Shown here one piece after another: positions 18,104-26,474 of a DNA stretch of 64,000 nt (positions within the stretch are counted from its first letter, which is position 1; every line of letters begins with the position of its first letter). The DNA is from Paraburkholderia azotifigens. Its GTDB lineage: Bacteria; Pseudomonadota; Gammaproteobacteria; Burkholderiales; Burkholderiaceae. Position numbers and translations under genes: made by a program. Location of the stretch: the NCBI RefSeq assembly GCF_007995085.1, contig NZ_VOQS01000005.1, forward strand, positions 1,178,001-1,242,000, written 5' to 3'. A model generated the notes under the pieces. The model saw nothing but the letters and a program-made list of their open reading frames with translations. It did not search any database and was not told where the DNA came from.

Positions 18104-19888
18104 CTAGGCCGGCAAGCCTGCCTGCCGTAACGCTTCCGACCAGATTTTCCCGGTCTCGTACGCGCCGCTCGGCGAACGGTCGAGATAGCTCTTGACCGTG
18201 AGCGTCGGGTCGAGCACGAGCACGTCCTGCACCGTTTGCCGCGCTGCTTCGAGGTCGCCCAGCAGCGCCTGCGCGATCGCCAACGCGCGCAACGTCGACG
18301 TGTTGGTACGGTTCACGCGCAGCGAGCGCTGCGCGAGTTCGACCGCGCGTTCGTAGCGTCCCGCCGACAGCGCCGCCGTCGCACCGAGCGATTCATAGAA
18401 GTAACGCAGCGGATCGAGCGGCGAGAGGCGCAGCGCGCGCTCGGTTGCATCGACGGCCTGTTCGCCCTCGCCTTCGAAGGCGAGCAGCGTGCCCTTGAGA
18501 AGCCACGCAAGCGAGTCGTTCGGATTCACGTCGAGCGCCTTTTCATAGCGCCGCTGTCCCACGTCGAGCTGCTTGAGGAGATTCGTGTGCACGAAGCCGT
18601 CGATCGTCAGCGCGAGCGAGCAGTCGGGATCGGCATCGAGCGCGCGGCGCGTGCAATCGAGCGCGGCCAGCGCCTCGCCCGCGCGGTCGTCGGTCCAGCC
18701 GCGATTGAAGCGCAGCACGTGCCATTTGCCGAGCCACGCATGCGGCAAGGCCTGACGCCGGGCGCGTTCGATCAGCGCTTCGAGCATGTCGCGCGCGCGA
18801 TTGAAGTCGTGCGAGACGCCGCGATGCATCAGCACGATCGCGCTCATCAGCAGCGTCGAGCTGGCGAGCGACGGCAGCGCCTGCGAGCGTGCGCGCTGCA
18901 GTTCGCGGTCGATGATCGCGCCGCTCACTTCGGCGACGATGCGGTCGATCAGTTCGTCTTCGCCGAGCATGATGTGCGTTGCGCGTCCCTTGATACTTTG
19001 CGTCCACAGGATGTGTCGCGACTTCGCTTCCGCCAGCTCCGCGACCAGCACGATCTGATCGCCCCACGAACGATACGCGCCCGACAGCACGTAGCGTGCG
19101 CCGAGAAAGGCGCTGATCTCGTCGAGCGTCGCGTCGCGGTCGCGAAACGCAGTGGTCGACAGACGCGAGATCACCTGCAGTTCGGCTGTGCGCGACAGCG
19201 ACGAAATGATCTCGTCGGCCATCACTTCGCCGAGCACCTGCTGCTCCGCTTCGCCGCCGCGCGACGCGAACGGAATCACCGCGATGGTCGGCCGCAATTC
19301 CGGCAGAAATGCGGCACCCGGCCCGATCACGGGACGCGGCCCCGGCGGCCCGATCCGGTATGCGCGCACCGGCTGGTCGAAATGCTTCAGATGGCATTCG
19401 CCGAGATCCTCGATATCGGCGTCGAGTTCGGGCGTCAGCTGATCGCGCACCTGCGCCGACACGACGATCTCGCCGGGCCCCGCAAGCGTGTAGAGCCGCG
19501 CAGCCAGATTGACGCCGCGCCCATAGACGTCGCGCTCGTCTTCGTAGAGTTCGGTGACGTGCAGGCCCATGCGCAGCAGCATGTGCGTTGGGGGTGGAAG
19601 ACCTGCGTTGGTTTCGTTCGACGCGCGCTGGATCGCGAAGGTCGCCGCGACGGCATCGCGCAGTTCGACGAACGTGACCATCAGTCCGTCGCCTTCCGTG
19701 CGGATCAGGCGGCCGCGATACGTCGGCACGATAGCGTTCTCGATGTGTGCCTTGTATTTGCGCCACCGTCCCGCCGCTTCGATTTCGTTGTCCTGGATGA
19801 GGCGGCACGACTCCACGAGATCCATGAACAGGACCGTACGAACGACGCGCGCGAGCCCATCGGATGAGCAGGAGGAATCTGCAGTCAC
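18104..19888 (-). CDS. class III adenylate/guanylate cyclase with TolB-like and TPR region
   Basis: About 594 residues. The N-terminal class III cyclase domain holds FMDLVESCRL (metal Asp), EGDGLMVTF, the GLHVTELYEDERDVYGRGVNLAARL core and a C-terminal AYRIGPPG. A TolB-N-like segment follows (PTIAVIPFASRGGEAEQQVLGE, VISRLSTTAFRDRD, GARYVLSGAYR), then several TPRs to the end. This is the Rhizobium/Burkholderia type of soluble cyclase that makes cAMP or cGMP from NTP. The frame is open to 20107, but the upstream part is not cyclase-like. I place the start at the GTG at 19888, with moderate certainty. The gene lies downstream of a cyclic-nucleotide-binding response regulator and upstream of the PAP2/subtilase pair. 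Confidence 0.85.
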   Translation of the reverse strand: MTADSSCSSDGLARVVRTVLFMDLVESCRLIQDNEIEAAGRWRKYKAHIENAIVPTYRGRLIRTEGDGLMVTFVELRDAVAATFAIQRASNETNAGLPPPTHMLLRMGLHVTELYEDERDVYGRGVNLAARLYTLAGPGEIVVSAQVRDQLTPELDADIEDLGECHLKHFDQPVRAYRIGPPGPRPVIGPGAAFLPELRPTIAVIPFASRGGEAEQQVLGEVMADEIISSLSRTAELQVISRLSTTAFRDRDATLDEISAFLGARYVLSGAYRSWGDQIVLVAELAEAKSRHILWTQSIKGRATHIMLGEDELIDRIVAEVSGAIIDRELQRARSQALPSLASSTLLMSAIVLMHRGVSHDFNRARDMLEALIERARRQALPHAWLGKWHVLRFNRGWTDDRAGEALAALDCTRRALDADPDCSLALTIDGFVHTNLLKQLDVGQRRYEKALDVNPNDSLAWLLKGTLLAFEGEGEQAVDATERALRLSPLDPLRYFYESLGATAALSAGRYERAVELAQRSLRVNRTNTSTLRALAIAQALLGDLEAARQTVQDVLVLDPTLTVKSYLDRSPSGAYETGKIWSEALRQAGLPA

Positions 19889-20218
19889 GTTATTCCAGGC
19901 CTTTAAAGCGTACGTGGAATCGGCTCGCGAACCGCGTTGCCGTATTCGCGCAATCCTTGAGAACGCATCGCAATGCAGTGGCCACGCGTGCACATGCAAT
20001 GCGGCGTTGGGCGGATCGAAGTGCGGATGGCTCGCATGTCGCCCGTCGCCGCGAAAGGCACGCCCGACGGTCATTTCAACGTGCGATTGGTATGTGTTAT
20101 AGATCAAAAACTGCCGTTTAAAACGGCCTTTTTTCTCGAATCGGCGCGACGCCGCTCAAAGCGGATCGACAACGTAGCGATTGATATCGGGCATGTACAT
20201 AAACCGCTGCACACGAAA
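19889..20218. other. upstream region of the cyclase gene
   Basis: About 330 bp between the regulator stop and the cyclase start. It holds the hairpin at 20113-20134 and, on the minus strand, a possible -10 TATAAC (20101-20096). If that -10 is used, the cyclase cannot start upstream of about 20090. Confidence 0.4.
20113..20134. terminator. bidirectional hairpin with T tracts
   Basis: GCCG TTTAAAA CGGC with pairing that extends into the T/A run is followed by TTTTTT on the plus strand and by AGTTTTT on the minus strand. On the minus strand it ends the response-regulator transcript before the cyclase gene. Confidence 0.6.
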
Positions 20219-21274
20219 CTAGTTTTTCACGCGCAGCTTGTCGGCTTCGAGCCGGCGCGTGATCAGGTGTATCAGATACGTGGCGAATTCCGGATCCTGA
20301 TAATAAAGACGCATGGCATCCGTGGCCGAGACCATCAGCAGTTCGCAATCGCTGACGCAGCGCGCCGTGCAGGTGCGCCGGTGATCGGGCGAAAAGAGCC
20401 CGATCTCGCCGAGCACTGTGCCTTGCCCGACTTCGAGTTCGATCTCCAGCAGACTCACCCTGCCGCGTACGACGTAATACAGCGCATCGCTAGGATCGTT
20501 CTTGCGGAACAGCACTTCACCCGATCTGAAACGTGTCGGCATCGTGAACGCAAGCAGCCTGCCGACCGAAAGCTGGCCATCCAGCGCGTGATGCAGCTGC
20601 GCGTCGCCGATCTGCTGCAGACGTGCGGCGGCCACACTCGCCTGCCCGCGGCTGCCGACCTTCAATGCTTTAAAGACGGTATACAAGTGCACCTTGACGG
20701 TGCCTTCCGTGATGTTCAGCTGCTTCGCAATCGACTTGTTCGTCTCGCCGCGCGCGGCCAGCGCAAGCACCTGAATTTGCCGCGGCGTGAGGACATGAGG
20801 CTTTGCATCGGACGATGCTTCTGCGGACGCCTGAGCGGAAACGTCGGATGCGGGCGCATCGTTCGCTGGCAAACCCGGCGGGAGCGCTTCCAGCACGAGC
20901 GGCGCCAACGCCGGATAGCGGCTGCCCGCCAGCACGAGACGCAGCGCATCCAGCAGCGCCCGGCCCGATTCCGATTTGTCGAGATGTCCTGCCACGCCCG
21001 CCGACACGAATTGCTCGACCGTCTGCGGATCGACGGCCGTCAGCAACACGAGCACGGGCAGCCCGGCCGACAACCGCCGCGATGCCGTCGCCACGCTGAG
21101 CGCGTCGGGCAGATAGTCGCCGTCGAGCACGATCAGATCGGCGGGCTCGCCGTGCTCGAACACGTCCGACGCGTAGTCGGCGCACCGCACGTCGACCTGC
21201 TCGCCAAGATCGGCGAGCAGACGCGCGACGCCATCGCGAAACAGACCGCTCGGAGCGACGAACAGAATCAGCAT
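20219..21274 (-). CDS. response regulator with LuxR-type HTH and C-terminal cyclic-nucleotide-binding domain
   Basis: A 351-residue three-domain protein. Residues 1-115 are a receiver-like domain with Asp51 (IVLDGDYLP) and Lys100 (HLDKSES). Residues 161-215 are a LuxR/NarL helix-turn-helix (LTPRQIQVLALAARGETNKSIAKQLNITEGTVKVHLYTVFKAL). Residues 225-345 are a Crp-like cNMP-binding fold with the phosphate cassette GEIGLFSPDHRRTCTA. The usual order in Crp is cNMP domain then HTH; here the HTH is in the middle. The ATG at 21274 has AAAGGAG 5 nt upstream. No histidine kinase is nearby, but the next gene on the strand is a nucleotide cyclase, so the ligand may come from it. Confidence 0.85.
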   Translation of the reverse strand: MLILFVAPSGLFRDGVARLLADLGEQVDVRCADYASDVFEHGEPADLIVLDGDYLPDALSVATASRRLSAGLPVLVLLTAVDPQTVEQFVSAGVAGHLDKSESGRALLDALRLVLAGSRYPALAPLVLEALPPGLPANDAPASDVSAQASAEASSDAKPHVLTPRQIQVLALAARGETNKSIAKQLNITEGTVKVHLYTVFKALKVGSRGQASVAAARLQQIGDAQLHHALDGQLSVGRLLAFTMPTRFRSGEVLFRKNDPSDALYYVVRGRVSLLEIELEVGQGTVLGEIGLFSPDHRRTCTARCVSDCELLMVSATDAMRLYYQDPEFATYLIHLITRRLEADKLRVKN

Positions 21275-21428
21275 GCTCGCTCCTTTGCGGTTGATCGACG
21301 GTCCGTGCGCTGCGCGCAGCCTGCCTTTGATATGAATAAAGCAAGCACACCCGCTGCTAACCGTTATAGCCCACGCAACGCGATGCGTGTTGCGCGCCAT
21401 GCCCATCGTTCGGCCTTGCGAACGCGTG

Positions 21429-22664
21429 TCAATGCGCGAACGACTCGACGATCCCTGCCGCCGCGCACAGCAGCACGATGAGCAATGGCCGCACATTCCA
21501 GCGCGTGAGCAGGATCAGCGCGATGACGGCGACGGCGAAGTCCGTGGCGGACAGCACGGCGCTCGTCCACACGGGCGAATAAAACGCGCTCGCCAGCAGG
21601 CCGACGACGGCCGCATTCGCGCCCGCCAGCAGCGCCGCCACGGGAGGACGCGCGCGCAGCGCCTGCCAGTGCGGCAGCACGGCGATCACCAGCAGCAGAC
21701 CGGGAAGGAAGATAGCCGCTGTCGCGCACAGCGCACCGAGCGCATGTTGCGATGCCGGGCTCATGATCCAGCCGAGGTACGACGCGAACGTGAAGAGCGG
21801 GCCAGGAACGGCCTGCGCCGCGCCATAGCCCGCCAGAAACGCGTTCGCCGGGATCCAGCCGCTCGCGACCGTCGCCTGCTGAAGCAGCGGCAGCACCACA
21901 TGGCCGCCGCCGAACACGAGCGCGCCGGATCGGTAGAACACGTCGGCGATCCTGAGCATCCACGCGGAAGGAAGAAACGCTTGCAGCACAGGCAAGCCGG
22001 CCAGCAACGCGCAGAACAGAACGAGCGCCACGGCGCTCGCGGCGCGCGGCAGAGCAAAGGCGTGTGCATCGTGCGACACGCCGCGTGTAGCCGCCGCCGG
22101 GGTCCGGCAGAACATCAGGCCGAGCAGCGCGCCGCCGCCGATCACGATGATCTGCGCGTACACGGTATCGAGCACGCACAACACCGCGAGCGCCGCGAGC
22201 GCGATGGCTGCGCGCACACGCTCGGCACACAGGCGCCGCGCCATGTCCCAGATGGCCTGCGCAACGACGGCGACGGCGACGAGCTTCAATCCGTGCACGA
22301 GGCCCTGGCCGAACGCATTGTCGAGCAGACCGGCGAGGCGCGCGAAGCCGGCCATCAGGATCGCCGAAGGCAGCGTGAAGCCGAGCCATGCAGCCGCGCC
22401 GCCCCACCATCCCGCTCTCAGCAGGCCGATCGAAAAACCCACCTGGCTGCTCGCCGGTCCGGGCAGGAACTGGCAGAGCGCGAACAGATCGGTGAAGGTC
22501 GTGTCGTCGAGCCATCGCCTGCGCTCGACGAACTCGCGGCGAAAATAGCCGATGTGCGCGATCGGGCCACCGAAGCAGGTGCAGCCGAGCAGCAGGAATA
22601 CACGCAGCACTTCGAATGCGCTGCCTGCGCGCGTCTCGCGACGCGACGTGCTTTCACTTTCCAT
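21429..22664 (-). CDS. chrA: chromate transporter ChrA
   Basis: A 411-residue inner-membrane protein of the CHR family, long form with two homologous halves. The first half has LGCTCFGGPIAHIGYFRREFVERRRWL and QFLPGPASSQVGF. The second half has GALVFGGGHVVLPLL and GAAQAVPGPLFTF. These GGP/GGGH and PGP motifs are diagnostic. It exports chromate or takes up sulfate-like anions by the membrane potential. It is transcribed towards the response-regulator gene (154-bp gap), and no chrB regulator is adjacent. Confidence 0.93.
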   Translation of the reverse strand: MESESTSRRETRAGSAFEVLRVFLLLGCTCFGGPIAHIGYFRREFVERRRWLDDTTFTDLFALCQFLPGPASSQVGFSIGLLRAGWWGGAAAWLGFTLPSAILMAGFARLAGLLDNAFGQGLVHGLKLVAVAVVAQAIWDMARRLCAERVRAAIALAALAVLCVLDTVYAQIIVIGGGALLGLMFCRTPAAATRGVSHDAHAFALPRAASAVALVLFCALLAGLPVLQAFLPSAWMLRIADVFYRSGALVFGGGHVVLPLLQQATVASGWIPANAFLAGYGAAQAVPGPLFTFASYLGWIMSPASQHALGALCATAAIFLPGLLLVIAVLPHWQALRARPPVAALLAGANAAVVGLLASAFYSPVWTSAVLSATDFAVAVIALILLTRWNVRPLLIVLLCAAAGIVESFAH

Positions 22665-22753
22665 AGAGGTGATCGACGGGTGTAAGGTCCGATGCCATTC
22701 GGACGGAGCGCATCACTCTATCGCAAACGGCTTTCGTCGTGATGAGTCCACAC

Positions 22754-22787
22754 GCGATGAAGCGGGCTGCCGTGCCCGCTTCATCGC
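22754..22787 (-). terminator. long hairpin downstream of the DegP-like gene
   Basis: A perfect 14-bp inverted repeat (GCGATGAAGCGGGC / GCCCGCTTCATCGC) with a 6-nt loop lies 26 bp after the protease stop. It lacks a T tract. Confidence 0.55.
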
Positions 22788-22812
22788 CTTGCGCCCGACA
22801 GGCTCGTCGCGC

Positions 22813-24372
22813 TCACCTGAGATCGACGGTCACGAAGCTGCGCGCGTGATTGCGCTGGATCAGCAATGCCGCCTTCTTGCCCGCCTTCGCCGCGAGCGAC
22901 GCGAGTTCATCCTGCGACGCGACCAGCGTGCCGTTCAGCGACAGCACCACATCGCCCGGCTTGATGCCCGCACTGCCGCCCGTTCCCGCGACGTCGTCGA
23001 CCATCAGGCCTTGCGGCAGTCCTGTGCTGCGCCGTTCGTCGTCTGTCAGCGGATGCATGCTGAGGCCGAGATGATCGAGCGCGCCGTCGTCTGCCGTACC
23101 TGCCGTCGCGGATTGCGTGGGCGCCGTCATGGCGATCATCACCGTCATCTGCTTGCGATTGCGAATCAGCTTCACGGGCACCTTCGTGCCCGGCTGCGCA
23201 GCCGCATCCTGATCGGGGAAATCCGCGAGGTCGGCGCCATGCTCGATCGGCTTGTCGGCGACCTGCACGATCACGTCGCCCGGTTTCAGTTTGCCTGCGG
23301 CGGCAGGACTGCCCGGCTCGACGGCTATCACCAGCGCGCCCGCCGCGCGCGGCAGACCGAACGCGCCAGCAAGGCCGGGATCAACGTCCTGCACCTGCAT
23401 GCCGAGCGTGCCGCTCGCGGCTTTGGCGTCCTTGTCCTGCGCGTGCAACTGCGCGCGCACCTTGTTGGCCATGTTGATCGGGATCGCAAACGTCAGGCTC
23501 TGGAAGCGATCGCCGTCGGCATAGACCTGCACGTGAATGCCGACCACTTCGCCCGCACGGTTGAACACCGGGCCGCCCGAGTTGTCCGGGTTCAGTGCGC
23601 CCTCGGTCTGGAAGAACGGAAACTTCGTGCCATCGGAGAGCGTCCGCGAAGTCGCGCTGACGATGCCCGCCGTCACCGTGTTCTGATAGCTGTCGGGCGA
23701 ACCGATGGTCAGCACCTGCTCGCCGACGCGCACACGCGTCGAGTCGCCGAGCTTGACGACGGGCAGCTTCGTCGCGTCGATCTGGATCACGGCGACGTCG
23801 CTTTGCGCATCGACGGCCACGACTTTCGCCTTGAACTCGCGCCGGTCGGTCAACCGCACGGTCACGTCGTCCGATCCGTCGACCACATGCGCCGTCGTCA
23901 GAATCAGGCCGTTCGGGCTGACGATGAAACCCGAGCCCACACCCGATATCGCGCGCGGCGAACTGGCCTGGCCGTCTTGCGCCTGCGGCATGGCCTGCCG
24001 GAAGAACGCGAACAGCGGGTCGTCACCGTCGATCGTTTCGGAACTCGCGCCCGAAGCGGACGCGGGCACGGCTGGCACTGCGGGCGCCGCCGCTTGCGGC
24101 GCCGATGCGGCCAGCGGCTTCTCCGGCAAGACTGCGCGGATGTTCACGACGGCGGGTCCGTAGCGCTCGACGATGGCAGGGAAGTCCATCGGCGCATTCG
24201 CGTTCGCGGGCGCCGCGCGCTTCTCCTTTGCCGGCGAGGATGCCGGTACGGCCGCGGATGCCGCGGCAGCATGCGGCGCGATCGCGTTGGCATAAGCGAC
24301 GGGATAACCGGCGAGACATGCCGTTGTCACGGCAGTGCAAAACCAGATATGGGACGAGGTTGAGTGAAACAC
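22813..24372 (-). CDS. DegP/DegQ-like S1C serine endoprotease with two PDZ domains
   Basis: About 519 residues of a periplasmic HtrA-family protease. The start is GTG 24372 with GGAGG 6 nt upstream; its signal peptide runs VFHSTSSHIWF...YPVAYA. A low-complexity Ala/Pro linker precedes the trypsin-like domain: His in TTAHVVDG, Asp in QSDVAVIQID and Ser in NPDNSGGP. The usual Gly before the catalytic Asn-Ser is Asp here. PDZ1 is around GTLGMQVQDVDPGLAGAFGL and PDZ2 around HLGLSMHPLTDDERRSTGLPQG. It degrades misfolded envelope proteins. It stands as a single gene, divergent from the small gene at 24924. Confidence 0.9.
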   Translation of the reverse strand: MFHSTSSHIWFCTAVTTACLAGYPVAYANAIAPHAAAASAAVPASSPAKEKRAAPANANAPMDFPAIVERYGPAVVNIRAVLPEKPLAASAPQAAAPAVPAVPASASGASSETIDGDDPLFAFFRQAMPQAQDGQASSPRAISGVGSGFIVSPNGLILTTAHVVDGSDDVTVRLTDRREFKAKVVAVDAQSDVAVIQIDATKLPVVKLGDSTRVRVGEQVLTIGSPDSYQNTVTAGIVSATSRTLSDGTKFPFFQTEGALNPDNSGGPVFNRAGEVVGIHVQVYADGDRFQSLTFAIPINMANKVRAQLHAQDKDAKAASGTLGMQVQDVDPGLAGAFGLPRAAGALVIAVEPGSPAAAGKLKPGDVIVQVADKPIEHGADLADFPDQDAAAQPGTKVPVKLIRNRKQMTVMIAMTAPTQSATAGTADDGALDHLGLSMHPLTDDERRSTGLPQGLMVDDVAGTGGSAGIKPGDVVLSLNGTLVASQDELASLAAKAGKKAALLIQRNHARSFVTVDLR

Positions 24373-24923
24373 AGCGCACCTCCATGGCGGTCGTGATGCC
24401 TGGCACTGTGAGGAAATTATTTCGCGTGCCGCCGCTGTCGACTGTGACGCAGCACACCGAAGAATCCGAAAAGAATGGGAACCCGGACAGCGAGTGAGAA
24501 ACACACAGCCACGCGAGCCCGCCGCGTGCGCGGACGGTTGCGATCGACCCTTTGTACTTGTCGGATGGGATCGAAGCCTGCGTGTGTTCCGGTAGCATGG
24601 TTGCCCGCGATGGACGGTCGGGGACGCGAACCACTCGCTCGCATGCGGGCCGCGCGACGGCATGGCCGACGCGATCGACGCAGCGCTCTCCCTGCTTCAT
24701 TTATAGAGAGACTGCAGAGAAATTGCAGCGAGTACAAATCCTGGCATGCCGTTTTCGTCTGTGTCAGTTGCGTCGACGCAGCGCGCGTTGCCTGCCTCGC
24801 GTTGTCGCGATGCAATATGCGCTGCGCCGCTTCCCGCGGTGCTTCGCAATAGAAATGATCGAACGGCGCACAATAGGACGATGCGCCGCGCCTGCGGCGC
24901 CAACCGTCATTGCGAGGCCGAGC
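24373..24923. other. intergenic region between divergent genes
   Basis: About 550 bp. Open frames cross it, but none has a ribosome site or family resemblance. Apart from a short CTGCA/TGCAG inverted repeat near 24710-24730, I see no clear signal. Confidence 0.4.
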
Positions 24924-25235
24924 ATGGAGACGAAACTGACCGCCCGACTGCCCACCGTCGACGTGGAAATCACACGCCGCAACCTGCCGGAGCGGAATGC
25001 GGAAAGCGTCACGATACACATCACGGCTGTGCCTACCCTCGAAGCCGCCGCGCGCTGGTTCGTGCAGCCGGATCTTTTTACGCTGGCGTCGCCGCTGTCG
25101 ATGTTCTCCATGTGGTCGATGTGGATGCGCGCGTGGCAGCCGTGGCTGCCGTCCGTCGTCGCGACCGTTCCCGCTTCCCGGGAACACGAGAAGCAGCAGC
25201 TGACGGAAGACCCGCATCGGGCAACGCGTGACTGA
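24924..25235 (+). CDS. hypothetical protein, Trp/Met-rich C-terminal half
   Basis: A 103-residue protein that I do not recognise. The first half (TARLPTVDVEITRRNLPERNAE) resembles a small beta-rich domain. The second holds a striking FSMWSMWMRAWQPWLPS segment, possibly an amphipathic or membrane-associated helix. GAGG lies 7 nt before the ATG. Its stop is 37 bp before the alcohol dehydrogenase start, so the two are probably cotranscribed. No signal peptide is present. Confidence 0.6.
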   Translation: METKLTARLPTVDVEITRRNLPERNAESVTIHITAVPTLEAAARWFVQPDLFTLASPLSMFSMWSMWMRAWQPWLPSVVATVPASREHEKQQLTEDPHRATRD

Positions 25236-25272
25236 CGACGCAACCGCGGATTCCGCACGAGGAGGATCGAAC

Positions 25273-26259
25273 ATGCGCGCGATGGTTTTCGATGGATCGA
25301 GCCCGACGCTCGCCGAGCGCCAGTTGACGATGCGCACGCCGGCGCCGGGCGAAGTGCTGATCGACGTGCTGGCGTGCGGCGTGTGCCGCACCGATCTGCA
25401 TGTCGTGGATGGCGAGCTGACCGGGCCGAAGCGTCCCGTGATACCGGGCCACGAGATCGTCGGGCAGGTTGCGGCGCGCGCGGCGGATGTGACGGCCTTC
25501 GATATCGGCGACCGCGTCGGCGTGCCGTGGCTCGGCAAGACGTGCGGTGTCTGTCCGTACTGCGCGAGCGGACGCGAGAATCTGTGCGACGCGCCCGGCT
25601 TCACCGGCTATACGATCGACGGCGGCTACGCGGAACAGGTGATCGCCGATCATCGCTATTGCCTGCATTTGCCCGAGCGCTACGACGACGCGCAAGCCGC
25701 GCCGCTGCTCTGCGCGGGTCTCATCGGCTATCGCACGCTGAGCATGGCGGGCGATGCGAAGCGCGTCGGCATCTACGGCTTCGGCGCGGCGGCGCATATC
25801 GTCGCGCAGGTCGCCCGTCATCAGGGCCGCGCGGTGTACGCGTTCACGCGTCCCGGCGACGATGCCGCGCAACAGCTCGCGCGCAGGCTCGGTGCGGCGT
25901 GGGCGGGCGGCAGCGACGAAGCGCCGCCCGAACCGCTCGATGCCGCGCTGATCTTCGCGCCCGTCGGCGCGCTCGTGCCCGCCGCGTTGCAGGCCGTCGT
26001 CAAGGGCGGCATCGTGGTCTGCGGCGGCATCCACATGAGCGACATTCCCGCGTTCCCGTACGCGTTCCTGTGGGGCGAGCGCCGCGTGGTGTCGGTCGCG
26101 AATCTCACGCGCGCCGACGGTGAAGCGTTCATGAAGATCGCCGGCGACTTGCCGCTCGATATCGAAGTGACGCGCTATCCGCTCGCCGACGCGAACCGCG
26201 CGCTGGATGATCTGCGCGGCGGCAAGGTGTCGGGGGCGGCCGTTCTGATCGTGCGCTAA
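25273..26259 (+). CDS. zinc-dependent alcohol dehydrogenase (MDR family)
   Basis: A 328-residue cytoplasmic medium-chain dehydrogenase. The catalytic zinc ligand Cys is in ACGVCRTDLH and the ligand His-Glu pair is in PGHEIVG. The structural zinc cluster is CGVCPYCASGRENLC, with all four Cys. The NAD-binding loop IYGFGAAAH is slightly atypical for GxGxxG. It oxidises an alcohol or reduces an aldehyde with NAD(P). The start at 25273 has GGAGG 8 nt upstream. It follows the small Trp-rich gene in one probable operon. Confidence 0.9.
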   Translation: MRAMVFDGSSPTLAERQLTMRTPAPGEVLIDVLACGVCRTDLHVVDGELTGPKRPVIPGHEIVGQVAARAADVTAFDIGDRVGVPWLGKTCGVCPYCASGRENLCDAPGFTGYTIDGGYAEQVIADHRYCLHLPERYDDAQAAPLLCAGLIGYRTLSMAGDAKRVGIYGFGAAAHIVAQVARHQGRAVYAFTRPGDDAAQQLARRLGAAWAGGSDEAPPEPLDAALIFAPVGALVPAALQAVVKGGIVVCGGIHMSDIPAFPYAFLWGERRVVSVANLTRADGEAFMKIAGDLPLDIEVTRYPLADANRALDDLRGGKVSGAAVLIVR

Positions 26260-26474
26260 AGTTTTAAAGCCGGGTGCCGATAATCACTGATAGCCGACAG
26301 TGAGCTTATCGACCTCCAATAGCCGCCCAGCGACTCAAGCTTCACGGCCGGATGCCACCACTGACGGCAGCCAGCGCCCCGCAATCCGCCCGGCGCGTCG
26401 AAATGCAGGGCTTTCGACACGGCAACGTCACTACGATTAAAGAAGTCGATACTTCGCGCACCGACGATCAGATC

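Noticed and set aside
24552..24923. Upstream extension of the small gene at 24924
   Set aside because: The extra 124 codons are Arg/Cys-rich without conservation signals, and the internal ATG has a ribosome site.
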